From Styela clava (lineage: Eukaryota > Chordata > Ascidiacea > Stolidobranchia > Styelidae): a stretch of DNA of 64,000 nucleotides. A program made the translations under genes and the position numbers. Positions within the stretch are counted from its first letter, which is position 1, and each line of letters begins with the position of its first letter. The notes under the pieces are model-generated. The model made no database searches, was not told where the DNA came from, and saw only the letters and a program-made list of their open reading frames with translations. The stretch lies in NCBI RefSeq assembly GCF_964204865.1, contig NC_135259.1, forward strand, positions 9,930,974 through 9,994,973, written 5' to 3'. This document shows positions 38,221 through 49,800 of the stretch, in pieces.

Positions 38221-38298
38221 AGTTTGCCGTGGGATAATGCAAGATGCTTATATTTTAAAAAATTGCAAAAAGGTTGCTATCCACGAGTCCGGTACTAG
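38221..38298. repeat. Dispersed repeat related to 23090-23160
   Basis: GGATAATGCAAGATGCTTAT and CACGAGTCCGGTACTAG match pieces at 23.1 kb and 34.68 kb, where they border CACGTG minisatellite DNA. The minisatellite itself is absent here. Confidence 0.5.
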
Positions 38299-38299
38299 G

Positions 38300-38582
38300 A
38301 TTTACATATTTATCCTGGGGGAGGAAAGCCGATAAGACGGTTACCATTAGTTAGCCAGTTATTTGTTTTCAGAATCATGGACTTGATGGTGGGGGATGTC
38401 GTAATTGACCAGCGGTCGTGTGAACCACCCTCAGTGGGAGAAGACCTGCAATCTTCTCGCACATAACTATCCTTGCATGGGATTGGAACCTGTGAAACTA
38501 CCAGGGTGATCAGAGATGCGTTGGCGAGCGTATTCCTATACGGCGAATTCAGTTGAATTCTGGTTATTTTTTGCATGAGCAC
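38300..38582 (-). mobile_element. tRNA-derived SINE
   Basis: On the minus strand a box B-like GGTTCCAATCC is followed by CATGCAAGGATA and a body ending in a GGATAAATATG-like tail. The same box B plus following sequence, GAAGATTGC/GAGGATTGC and CTCCCAC, recur in the copy near 45.1 kb. Box A is degenerate. Non-coding; the open frame here is spurious. Confidence 0.55.
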
Positions 38583-38950
38583 TGGCGTTAAACTTCAGTT
38601 ATCTATTCAACCTTTCACACCTAGTAATAGATTACCTGCTAACTAGGGAAACAATACCTTATGGCAATTGATGATTAATTCCTTACACAAGTCAAGTCTG
38701 CAGATAGCCTACGCCTAGGCCTACCAATAACAGTAGTTTGTCATCTGCTTTCCATTGAAATGAGGGAGCTTATGAATATTTAAAGAAATTGATAACGGCA
38801 CATTATCACTCACCATTAACGAAGTGCTGTACGCAAACAGTGAAACACAAGCGAGATGACTTCTGGATTTGACACCAAGCAGTCCTGCCAATAGATGATA
38901 TCCACATTGCGCAGTGGAATATAACTGAAGATCCATTTCGTTGTCTATAC

Positions 38951-39830
38951 CAGTGGTTCCCAAACTTTTTGTACCATCGCCCCCCTACAGTAGTTTATAC
39001 AAGTTCATCGCCCCCCGGCACTGCGAAAAAAATGTCTGAAACGAATATATTACGGACCGAATAACGAGACAAATCACAGTTTATAGTATTTTTAATGATT
39101 TTAATAGTAGTTAATAGTATTGTGTATAGTATAATGATTTTAATTAGATAGTTAATAGTATTTCTAATCTTTTGCGGGTCGCATATATTTTTTGAAAGTT
39201 AAAAACGGAACAGCGGGCAAAAATCGCGACAATTCGTGAACTCAACTCAGTCGTCTTATTAAAAAATTATTACAATGACATTTAATGTGACACTGTCTTG
39301 TTGCTGCATCACGCTTGATAGCATTACGACGCCAAGATTGGAGGATTTTCTAAATGGGCATCACTAATCCTAGTTCTAGCTTGTTCTTTGTAATGTTCAT
39401 TTTCGAAAATAATTGTTCGCACACATATGTACTCCCAAACATCGAAATGAATATTATCGCATGGTTTGTCAAATTTTGATAGATATTTTCTTTAAGAAGA
39501 TACACTCTTACAAAAATTAGGCAGTGATGAATCCCTCGAATAGAATATGAATTTTATTTCCTTATTGCATTGCAATATATTCTAATATTTACTGCGCTAT
39601 TGAACCCCTGCACTCAGCATCAACTTTTCTGCGTGTTTCCAATTGTCTAATTATAATTGAATTGTAGGCTCGTTACACGAGAAGCTGTTTCATATAATTT
39701 TAAGGATATAATAAAATTTTGTCTAAACGTGCCTCACGATAAATTCTGTTACATAAAAAAATGCAATTTACTCCTCGAGCTTAGATTGTAAATAAAATTA
39801 ATTCATCGCCAAAACCGCCGTTTGGATATT
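38951..39830. mobile_element. hAT-like element, left end and body
   Basis: Starts CAGTGGTTCCCAAACTTTTT followed by ATCGCCCCCC, a classic hAT terminus. The body around 39600-39760 (CTCAGCATCAACTTTTCTGCG, AGGCTCGTTACACGA) is clearly related to 40610-40760. A matching right end was not found. Non-coding. Confidence 0.6.
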
Positions 39831-40424
39831 TTCCCGGGCATAGACTTCCTTGTTTACTTTGTGACATTGGCCATTCAGCAAGATGCAAAAATAACTTTTG
39901 CTTCCGCTCAGACACATTTCTCACTCAGACAGATTTTCAGGCGTGGTCGTGAAAATTACCTCATTGTGGCGTTTTTGAATTATATTCGTTAGTTTTTAGT
40001 TGTTTTTCGGAAATTTAAATATAAATAATTTAAGTCAATGATCACTTTGGCTTCCAAGAAGTTTCAGTTTATTTACAGTAGGCAAAAATTTGGTGTAGAA
40101 ATATCTTTGATAGACTAGGCTGAAATTCTTTACTGGTACTTTTAAAAACAGATTGTTGAATGGTATGAATTAGAATGATAGTTTGTAACAAATACCCCGT
40201 TTTACAGGCAACAACTCGCAAAACCACTCTTAAAATACGCACCGAAAATTTTAAAATGGTAAAGTATATAGGAAGAATTTTCCGCGGTCAAAGGTCGGAG
40301 AAAGGTCCATCCAGTGAATCGTCCCGGGCCAGATCATTTTACTCCGGCCGTATTTCGCCGACCACTGGGATACGCAAACTACTGTACCTTACTGCGAAGA
40401 CGAGTCCTTTTAAATCACATAGAT

Positions 40425-40814
40425 CAGGGGTCGGCAACCTTTTGTCGCTCGCAGGCCAAAATTACGGGTTGCAAGTCATTGGCGTGCCCCACATATTTTT
40501 AGAAAGTTGAAAACCGAACGAACGATACTTTTTATAATAAAAATCATGCATTTATGTATTGCATTGCATCCCAAAAATTCCATTGGAATTTGGCGCCATT
40601 GAACCCTTTGCACTTAGCATCAACTTTTCTGCGTTTTGTTGCCATTTGTCTGATTATAATTATATTATAGGCTCATCAAACGAATAATTGTGAATTTTAT
40701 ACTCGTTAGATTATAATATAAATTAGTCTACACGTGTCTCACAATAAATTTTGTTACGTAAAGAATAAAATCGTCAAAACTCCTGTTTTGTCGGCCGTAG
40801 GTTGCCGACACATC
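40425..40814. mobile_element. hAT-like element
   Basis: Starts CAGGGGTCGGCAACC; near the right end GGTTGCCGACACATC is its partial inverted match. The body shares AGCATCAACTTTTCTGCG and AGGCTCATCAAACGA with the element at 38951-39830, so both are one non-autonomous family. Flanking octamers do not match. Confidence 0.6.
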
Positions 40815-40997
40815 TATTGCTAAAATCTATTCAAATGCCGGAAACCAGATTCAAGGCCTTCTTTAGTTTGGAAAATCAATTGACCAATGCGCCAGATCAG
40901 CGATTAAAATGCTTCAAAAATGATATATATATTCTCACATTTTCTTAAAATAAAATCCTAGGTCCCCTGGCATGTTTTGGGCGAAAAGCAAGGGTTC

Positions 40998-41590
40998 TTA
41001 TTGATATAAAAACATTAAACAAAAATTGTAGCAATGTATCAAACATCCCTGACATATTCTATTAAAGCACATTTGATTGTCATGACAAGTGAACCAGCAT
41101 TCTTCTAAAATATATCGAGAAAGGTTGAGCATGAAAATAATATAAACGCAATGCACATATTGCATATTTCGTAGTTCTAATGGATATTTTGAAAAATACA
41201 CAATACTTACGCAAGTATATATATAATTAATGTGCTACAACGACCTGGGTGTCTATAAGAGGGTTATGAGATATAACCACCATGGAAATTATATATTTTT
41301 CGCACATGTCCTAGTTAACTAGTAGATGAAGGAGAATGTATGTACAAAACAATCCCAATCGTTTCTTGTGCGTAGTCTAGTAGTTCACGGCAAATGTGTC
41401 GTTAATCGCCGTTTCAACTTCTATTATATTGAAAATTACGAATATAAAACATAATCTCTGTTACTAGTGGAATTGATTTGTTGAGTTGCAATTGATCATA
41501 AATAGCTGTATCTACTCACCTTCAGCGTTTACGTTGAATATCACCATCCAAATAACAGCCAACATCAGAATTAATGCCAAAAAATTGTAC
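40998..41590 (-). CDS. Paralogous secreted cysteine-rich peptide (possibly pseudogene)
   Basis: Exon 1 starts at 41520 on its donor side (CTGAAG then GTGAGT) and encodes a hydrophobic leader, FLALILMLAVIWMVIFNVNA, aligning with the leader of the 36.4-kb gene. Exon 2, 40998-41104, joins in the same phase 1 and starts EECWFTCHDNQMCFNRIC, ending after seven Cys in all. The shared pattern is [DE]-E-C-x3-C-H-x(4-5)-C-x-N-x2-C. The position matching the start ATG of the other gene reads ATC here, and no in-frame ATG precedes the leader core. It therefore starts elsewhere, uses the internal ATG before LAVIW, or is dead. The intron is longer (415 bp). Confidence 0.55.
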
Positions 41591-41984
41591 AGGATTTTGT
41601 TATAAGTAATTTTGTTTTTAAACAAGTTACTTAAGCCAAAAATGAAATGATACGACGCGTTTTCCTATAGCATATGATAATAGAGCAATGTTAAAATAAA
41701 TGGACACGAAGATCAATTATGTACGTTAAGAAGTCTAACAGGGCATGAGATAACCAATTTTTTACTCCAGTCTCTCAGAGGCCCTCGTTTCACAGGCAAA
41801 CATTTTTTATTTCTGCCGTACGAATAAATATCGGATCGATATTGAAATATGAGTGTGCGATGATGCTGTGAGACATTCATTTGATCCATACGATGTTAAA
41901 TTTACTTTGAAATTGCCATAAAGCTTGCCATCATAATGTAATGACATATATATGGCTTTAGGCATGATAAAAATTGCCAAATGT

Positions 41985-42205
41985 ATGTGCATTGTGCAGC
42001 ATGACATCTTTCTCACTTTTGCTCAGCTAGATCTTTAAGAATCAAAAACAAACATTGTCTCAAAGGCATGTGCCGCCTGTGCACGAGTACGGGTGAGATT
42101 TTTATTGGGCCGAGGGCATGAACTGAAATATTTCTATGCTGATGCCTATTTTTGTGCGCGAAAACGTACTTTGTGGCGATTCTGCGATCGTGAGCACTGC
42201 TATAC
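41985..42205. repeat. Conserved upstream block, copy 2
   Basis: Counterpart of 37826-38045 with the same motif order (CATTGTCTCAAAGGCATGTG, CGAGGGCATGAACTGAA). It lies about 0.5 kb upstream of the 41-kb cysteine-rich peptide gene. Confidence 0.6.
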
Positions 42206-43137
42206 CTGTAGCCTATTGTGACAGGTTGCATACCCGTACTATTAATTTTGTGCCCTATTAATTTCGTGCCCACGTATTTGAGCATCGCCTTCTTGTTTTT
42301 TCATCAACTACTGAACTAATTGTTTTGAAATTTTAGGTGGTTGAATACTGTATTTTTCACTTGAGGTACACTGTATTTTTATTATTCTTTATAAAATTTC
42401 TGTGGGTTCTAAGCTCCTAATAATTGCTTTCTGATATATACGCTTAAATATATGGACACGTAGTACCACCTAGTGGCAAATTCGATTGACGTCATAGAAC
42501 AGTCAAAAAAAACGAATCCCATGCAGCTCACCGGAATATTTGAAATGAGTGAAAGTAATAGCCTTCTAGCAAAAATTTAATCTTCAAGCACTGAAAATTT
42601 TGAAGAGATTGGTCCAGTAATCAAAGAGAAAAGCGCTTTTTAGAAACGTGCCAAAGAACAAGAAGAGTGCCAGCATAAAACGAAAAACAATCATTATGTC
42701 CACTGACGTGTCCAATAATAAGTGAAACATGTATTATTCATATGTAGTGCATTATATTTCCAACTTCTGATTGTATATAAGCGTAGTCAATTTACCAGAA
42801 TTACCTTATTTATACCATTAATAATTGGGGTAACATAGTGCTATTTTTTAGAATTGAATCTGTGATTTTCTTATTGGCATACTGTTTATTTATTTGCTAA
42901 ACTGAGCCAGGTTCTGTGGAGGTGATCAGCACTGTACTAGAATATCACAGTGTAGCATAATTTTACACATGTCCTCTGAACTCTCCAATAAACCTGATAT
43001 GAAGTGTCGAATCGTAGAAAAAAAATTATCTGCCGACTCATTTTCTGTCTTTTTATTTTTTTGTATATTGCCACAATCCATTCTGAAAGTACTGCATACT
43101 GACCTACACAATTCAATGCTTAAACTGTTTACTGCAC
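42206..43137. other. No gene; one repeat copy
   Basis: Apart from the dispersed repeat at 42486-42670 nothing is supported. Confidence 0.35.
42486..42670. repeat. Dispersed repeat A, copy 1
   Basis: Starts GACGTCATAG and contains AAAGTAATAGCCTTCTAG, TTGGTCCAGTAATCAAAGAG and a tail rich in GAACAAGAA. It matches 44336-44520 closely in the same orientation. The A-rich, GAACAAGAA-like tail could suggest a retroposon; no coding capacity. Confidence 0.7.
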
Positions 43138-43143
43138 TCAGGG

Positions 43144-43210
43144 GCGGATTAAGCCTCTTTGGTGCCCTAAGCACTGAAGACTTTGGTGCCCCCTCATGTG
43201 TAAATTAATT
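43144..43210. mobile_element. DNA transposon terminus
   Basis: CAGGGGCGGATTAAGCCTC followed by TTTGGTGCCCCC resembles the left end of hAT-type MITEs. The matching right end was not located. CGATATATCGG palindromes follow at about 43380. Confidence 0.4.
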
Positions 43211-43521
43211 ATAAAAACAATAAACCACATAAGTGTATTATCCATTAAAAATAATCACAACCAACAGTAAATAAAACAACCTTTACGAACCTTTTCAGGT
43301 TTTTTAACTGTTATATATAGCCGATATATATATTGGCCGTTTACTGCCGATATTATATATATGCAAACACGCAATATCGGGCCGATATATCGGTTGAGCT
43401 CTAATCTTGAGGGAGTGCGACAATAAAGATTCATGCCTCCAGTCTCAACGTGAATCGAAATGCCAAAGGATACAAGTCACAACTGTAGTTTGAAATTTTA
43501 TCGGTACCTAGTAGTCTACCT

Positions 43522-44252
43522 CAGAGTGGTTCAAGGTTGCTAGGTTGAAGGACCGCAAAAACTTTTGACGAGATCTCGCGGGCCGCAAGTCGGAGAAAAC
43601 CCAAAAGTGATCAAAATATCGCGAGTTTACTTACTTTAAATTTATTAAACAACGATATCTTCTAATCAGACTATTATTAGGTTGCATGGTTGGCGTTCGT
43701 TTGAAGAAGATATATAAAGCCTTCAGATATTTTAAATTTAATTTCCGAGAATTACCGTTGTATTTTGCGCATCTCGCGTTTAATGTCGCTTCAAATTATA
43801 TTCTTTCGTGACAGATATTACTTGAAATCAAACCAGACACTGGGCAAGGAAATACATTTCCGCCGTGTTCTCTCATGTCACCTTTCTTGCGACACTCATT
43901 TTATTACGAATTGTTATATTGAGTAATTTAGAAACTTGCAGCGTGAGGAAGCTTAGTGACATCGTCAAATACCAATCAAGTCAGTCTAAGTTTGTTTTCT
44001 GGACCTAGCTAAAAAACTGGATTACGCGGTGTTAAGTCGGCTCTGCGTTTCGTCACTACTGTCACATGGCCGATGCTTGTAATAAGAGGAGTGTTTTGGC
44101 ACAAAGCGTTAGAAAAAGGGTTTGAATTTCGGGATCCCAACCCCAGTTGGAATATCTAAATAAAAAAACGTTACTCCATTACATACAAATATACGCTGAA
44201 ATTCCGTGAGCCGCACGGAATGTATCAGCATGACAGAGTTTGGACCACCCTG
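43522..44252. mobile_element. hAT element with perfect 8-bp TSD
   Basis: Starts CAGAGTGGTTCAAGG and ends TTTGGACCACCCTG; the termini match as inverted repeats at 11 of the first 13 positions. The octamer GTCTACCT is present on both sides (43514-43521, 44253-44260). The 731-bp body is non-coding and has GCGGGCCGCA-type subterminal motifs. Confidence 0.88.
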
Positions 44253-44335
44253 GTCTACCTTATCAAGAAACTCCCGACTTTGCTGACCAATATATCGTTG
44301 AAATGTTTGCGGAATCGCCACAGTGGCAGATTCTG

Positions 44336-44520
44336 ATGACGTCATAGCTCAAAATAAAAACGAATCTCATAAAGCTCACAGAAATATTTGAAACTAATAA
44401 AAGTAATAGCCTTCTAGAAAAAAATTCCATCTTTAACTACTGAAAATTTCAAAGCAATTGGTCCAGTAATCAAAGAGAAACGCGACTTTTTAAAAACGTG
44501 TCGAAGAACAAGAACAGGAA
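44336..44520. repeat. Dispersed repeat A, copy 2
   Basis: Same repeat as 42486-42670: GACGTCATAG start, AAAGTAATAGCCTTCTAG, TTGGTCCAGTAATCAAAGAG, and a GAACAAGAACAGGAACAAT tail directly preceding the LINE fragment. Confidence 0.7.
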
Positions 44521-44540
44521 CAATAAGAACAACGACTATA

Positions 44541-45095
44541 TTGCGGAAACTGGCTGTAATCCAATCACAATGTTTGGTTGCATTAAAAAGTACTCCTATT
44601 ATAGCGTTACAATCCCAGTGTAACGAAATGCCTTTACATATTATACATTATAGAAAATGTCTACATTACAAATGCAGAATGATTCCTCGTGACAGCGAAA
44701 TTACAGCACAATTATTCAAACAGTCGTGGGAAGAATATTTTCCTTACAAACCGTCATTTGCAACGTTTATTATGAAAACAACCAACAGCTTTTTTACCAA
44801 CTTCTTTGTTGCAAAAGATGTCAATTTCAAGATTCCTCTCTGGGTAATAAAGCCACCGCAAATTGATACAACGTTAACGATTTATGGTACAACACGTTCA
44901 CCATCACATTTCTTGACCATATACACGAAAAACTATCGAGACTATGTACAAGTATTTACTGACGGTTCGAAAAATCCATTTGGCGTAGGTGCTGCATATT
45001 ATGTGCCTCAAGCGAAAGTAGAGAAAAAACTGAAATTACATCATAAAAACTATAAATATTCCGGGGCGAAAAAAGTTTGGGAAGCGCTAGCTTAG
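44541..45095 (+). pseudogene. Non-LTR retrotransposon fragment (RT C-term / RNase H start)
   Basis: 184 open codons. KLAVIQSQCLVALKSTPIIA with MPLHIIHYRKCLHYK matches the region after RT in Jockey/I-type LINEs (the thumb with Q..cLR...G..kSTP). Later YVQVFTDGSKNPFGVGAAYY is the start of the LINE RNase H domain with its first catalytic Asp. The frame ends inside RNase H after WEALA. The 5' RT catalytic part is missing, so this is a truncated dead copy. Confidence 0.78.
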
Positions 45096-45245
45096 GGTAG
45101 GGATAGTGGGAGTAAGCCGCCAGCAATCCTCTGGTACTAAATTATCCCCTACTGGATTTGAACCTGCGAATCTAAGCGGGGTAATCTTAGGTTAGAAATC
45201 AAGCGTAGTCCTAAGGCTTAGCACGATGCGCCACTCAACGCGAAC
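45090..45245 (-). mobile_element. tRNA-derived SINE (boxes A and B)
   Basis: On the minus strand box A-like TGGCGCATCGTG (45222-45233) is followed about 60 nt later by box B GGTTCAAATCC (45154-45164), then AGTAGGGGATAAT and GAGGATTGCTGG. The cloverleaf cannot be completed, so it is a SINE rather than a tRNA gene. It abuts the LINE fragment on the opposite strand and is related to the copy at 38300-38582. Confidence 0.6.
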
Positions 45246-46333
45246 GTAGTCAACTGCAGTGCACTGGCTGACATAGATACTAAACACATTAATATACGTC
45301 TATACCCTTACGCTGGATGACGAAATCTCAGGATTGTTCTTTATGGCCGTACATACCTGTATCATGATCGCTTTTTACCAAGAGGTCTACTGTAGAGACC
45401 GACTCAAAGTGCTTCATACAGAACTATAGAGTCTCCGCGAACTATTCGTTTACTCAAAATGACATTAATAAAATTTAAGAAGAAGCAAATACATCCGAGT
45501 TATTGAATAGCGTATTTTCAAATCATTCATTAATATTAATCTGTAAGTAACAATTTGTTTTTGTTACGTTCTTATTGTGGGGCTCCGTAAATAGCAGTCT
45601 ACCTCTTCACGAGCTTCATAACACCAAATATGTGAATCAGTCGTTGTCGTCGGTATGCACTTGTCTTGAGCAGTCAATTATCGTATTTACTTCACATAGA
45701 ACCGTGGTTAATGCTGTTGCTGATGTTATGTCTCTGCCGTTTGGTTTGGGCGGAGAAATTACCTTTACTGTAGGCGAGGACCGCACCTAATTATTTATTT
45801 TGGATCATTAGCCCCAGTTTTTGAATTTCCTATTATACAATGACTTTCATAGTTTTGAATATATACGAAATGAACTATAACACCATAATAAACAATTTTA
45901 ATTTGCTACTAACCATTAGTCGGTCGAGGAAGTGCCCGTTTAAGGAGGCCGAAATATCATTTCTGGAAAGACCGGACCCAAATAATTTTGAAGTTTTATT
46001 TGCAGACTTTCGATAAAAATAGTTGAGTAGCCCTGCAGTAGGCATCTAAACAACGTCCCATTGTGACTCCACTTTTAAGGACATCGCCGTCACGTTATTG
46101 TATGAAAACATTCTTGACTGCGAAAGTCAATGAGCTCTGATTTGTACGTCAATTTGGAGAATGCATTGATATAACGCTAAACACGCCGTTATTCTTTCAT
46201 GGAGTGGAGGGAAGGTTACATTTTTGATGACATCCACGTGCGCGTTTACTCGAAAAACAAAACAGACAAATATAATGGAAATGCTGGATTCTTTGTACTA
46301 AGCTCCCGTCACTGATGTAAAAATGTGAGATCT
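45246..46333. other. No gene seen
   Basis: Short open frames only, with no recognisable motif or splice pattern. Confidence 0.35.
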
Positions 46334-46342
46334 GAGATAAAC

Positions 46343-46528
46343 GGTTCCATTACATTTGAACCCGTGTACATTTGAACCCACGTACATTTGAACCACGTAC
46401 GTCTGAACCCACGACAATTGCACCTGCGTACTATTGCACTTATGGAAATTTATTTGTTTTACGGATATTTGTACATGGTTCAAATGTACGTGGGTTCAAA
46501 TATACGTGAGTTCAAATGTACGGTCACC
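46343..46528. mobile_element. MITE with 9-bp TSD and internal 16-bp repeats
   Basis: Flanked on both sides by GAGATAAAC (46334-46342, 46529-46537). The left end is GGTTCCATTACATTTGAAC and the right end GTTCAAATGTACGGTCACC, inverted repeats with a few mismatches. Inside, ACATTTGAACCCACGT-type units are repeated 2-4 times at each end in opposite orientation. A 9-bp duplication is typical of Mutator-like elements. Another terminus of the family lies at 23747-23794. Confidence 0.82.
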
Positions 46529-46807
46529 GAGATAAACACCCCCGAAAATACTATGAACTAGGTATTATGCGATCAGAAAATGTATGAAGCAAATCCCAAC
46601 CGTCATCTTCATTCTGCAACTTTGAGATCACGCGTTAGAAGCGTGATCGGTCGTAACGGCAACCTGGAGTAATTAAAGTAATCAGTTAAAATTATTTGAT
46701 TACAACAATCAGTTAGCTTTTTTCGTCAAATATTTGTGCGCGGGAAGCCGCAAGCGACATCGCAGTCACAAATGTTCGTCGTAGGATAAGGTTTGATTTT
46801 GTGTAGA

Positions 46808-49800
46808 ATGTATGGACAAGCTGACTGTTGGGTTATGACAGCGAGTTCGAAACAATATTCAGGTGAGCTAAATGTTCTTTAAACCTATTGTTTTCATTGC
46901 TATTCCATTGCTTTCATTTTTTTATTGTATAAGTGATAAATTAGAGGTTTTCAGGCCTATACGAATTGGAATTATTAACCAAATACAGAAGTCTAGATTG
47001 GTGGGTGATTCTCTTTTGTATCGAACGGGTTCCATCGTTTGCTCAAAACAGGTTGAACTTAAAAGCTATATGACAATACATAGACTTATCATATTAAGAA
47101 ACTTAAACGTAATATACTGATCTACGTCACTACGTACGCTGCATTCAACAGGACAAGATTTACATGAATGTAATGCATAACTTTCAAAACTTTCGCAAAT
47201 GTAGCGCAAAATCAATGGTTTATTAGAGATTCGCCGTAGCCTTTTCTCCTTCATATTTTATTGTGTATAGGGTGCTCCCAGAGTATTCGTACCAAGATGG
47301 CGCACAACCTGAACACAGTATTTGTACCTGGTTAGGGTTCAGGTTGTGCACCATCTTGGTACGAATACTACAGGATCGCCTTGTATAGATTGGATCTTTG
47401 TACAAAGACCCTATCAACGTTCAAAATAAAAGAATTAATAATTATCCAGTTTAAGTTAGCAATGCAGATTGCGCTGGGAATTCAATTTTTAAATCATTCC
47501 TAACCCCAAATGGATAATTAATAATATGTCATTTTAAAACGTGGCGGAAGCGTTGGCAGAAGATCCGATAGATTCAGTCCCGCTGTTCATTGAATATGCT
47601 AGCTACAGTTCTGCGATAGTTTATTTATCAATATTTTAACTTTTTTTCAGATGCAAAACTATTAAAGGTTGGAGATTCAAAGACGCAAAGTAACGAACGA
47701 GGAATTTTACAAGTAAATATCATTTAAACATTTTATTTGACTTTCGACGCCTATTATATTCCTGTACACCACTGTTTTCGTTTAGAATGCTAAACAATTA
47801 GATGCAAGCGCACCGCGTCTCGGGTCTTGCGATCAAAGTCGGCATTGCCACTTATTTGATCGTGTGTTTTCCCTCGATATTGTAAGATTTATATTTTCAC
47901 AAGTTTTAATAATTGTCTTTCGAATCAAAATTCCAAAAAAGTAAGACCCACGATCACGTTTAAAATGCTAGATAGTTCGATGCAAGCCAACATTGTTTCG
48001 CTGTATATTTGATCCTGTGCGTTCTATCGAAATTTAAGATTTAGATTCTGTACAAGTTTTAATAATTGTGTTTTGAAGCAGAAGTCCGAAATAGTTCTTT
48101 CAATATAGTACCTTGTATCAAATTGGTGACCTCTTTGCGCCCCCTAAAATTCGTTGCTCGCTTCTCTGCTGAATAGCGATCCCCAGTTTGCGATCCCCAC
48201 CGTGAACAATGTGATAATTTTACAAGTTACTGATCAGAGGTAATTAGTCATATACTCCATGAAACAGTTATAAAAGTTCATTGGGTGTTTTACTTTTATT
48301 GTAATATTTGCAACTCGTGCAGTTTGAAAACTACACCTGGTATGTTATAAAATATGGAGCTGTATTTATGAAATTGAATGATTACATATACCTGTAACTG
48401 TAAGGTCGATGAAAAACAATTTCTATGGTAATCTATAATATTTGAAATTTAATGGCAATCGCTGAATAAATTTTATTCGTCTAAATTTTCTTAGTTTTGT
48501 GTATTTAAAAAAAAATCGGAGAAAAGTTTGGCTTTTATGAAATCTAATGTCGAAATTTACCCGTTACGTATTTTATTCAAACTAACGTCTATTTTTTGAA
48601 TTAACTACCTAATGACATAGTTGGCTCAACGGAATTTAGTTTAACTTAAATAATTTAGAACTGGCTTGCACAAAATCATGACATATATATTGATTTTCAG
48701 CTTTTTAAAACACTGCTTGAAAGTTGACAGGACAATTTATCATTGTAGCAAAAGAAATTCGCCAAGTGCCAGCTTTTCATCACTGAGTGAGATGGAGGCC
48801 TATCAAGTCTGAAGAGCAAGTATGTAACCAAATCATTTGAAAGCTTTCAATTTAGATGTCTATAGTATAGATAAATGATATATTGTATTTTTTTCGGAAA
48901 ATCTACATACAAATATTACTTTCAATATATTGAGTATAAGTTTTGGTTTGTGTGTCAAATGAAATTTTCTAAAAATTACAACCTCAAAATTTCATCATAA
49001 CATGATTCGCACAACTACCGTTTTATTCTGGCTGTTGAGTCGATCCAGTGAATAAGGCTAGGGCCATGTTTTAGAAATAAAAATTAAGCTTTTTTTCGTT
49101 CCCGCCCAATAGTCGAGGTACAAGAATGCATTAAATTGATCTTATTTTTGTCAGTTTGGGCACCAATGCGCGCTCATAATTGTTTATGACAAAATCTGTT
49201 AAACCAAACCATGCTCATTTCGTAGAATCGCGGAATTAAATATTCTGTCCTACGAATTAACTGTAGCAATATCCGGTGAATAATGGCATAGTCAGTACAG
49301 CGTAGGGGCTAACTGCTGTGTTGTCCCATCTGCTGTCGTTTCGTTTAATCGTCCAAACCGAAAGGCCAATTACTATCTCGTAATGTCAGTCTATTTAAAG
49401 GTTATTAGGCCAGCATAAATAAAAGGCGTTTCACCGCAATAGGGTGTCACGTTGTGATTACGATAAACAGAGAAATTTTTTCATATTGATACTTTTAGTT
49501 CAGCACGTGTATATCTGCAGAGACAGAGAATTTGAACAATGCCTCGTTAAGTGTAATTCGGTCAAAACACAACCCCAACAAAAACCATGCGAATATCAAA
49601 ACTTATTGTTTAACTTGTTGTTTATCATAGGGTGCCTATATATACTAATATGTCTGACATGTCTGGAAACGTAGTCCTGGCCTTTTTCATTAATCTGATG
49701 AGCGTTTTTGCCACAAATGGTAGTTGACACTAACTACCATACTATATAAAGTAATCAGGCTAATTTTTTAAATGTAACTGTAGCTCATTGTGACCTGTAC

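Noticed and set aside
40175..40510. Plus-strand ORF of 111 codons
   Set aside because: It runs into the left end of the hAT element at 40425 and shows no protein features.
45154..45233. Functional tRNA gene
   Set aside because: Boxes A and B are present but the acceptor and anticodon stems cannot be formed; a related non-tRNA body is found at 38.3-38.6 kb, so it is a SINE.
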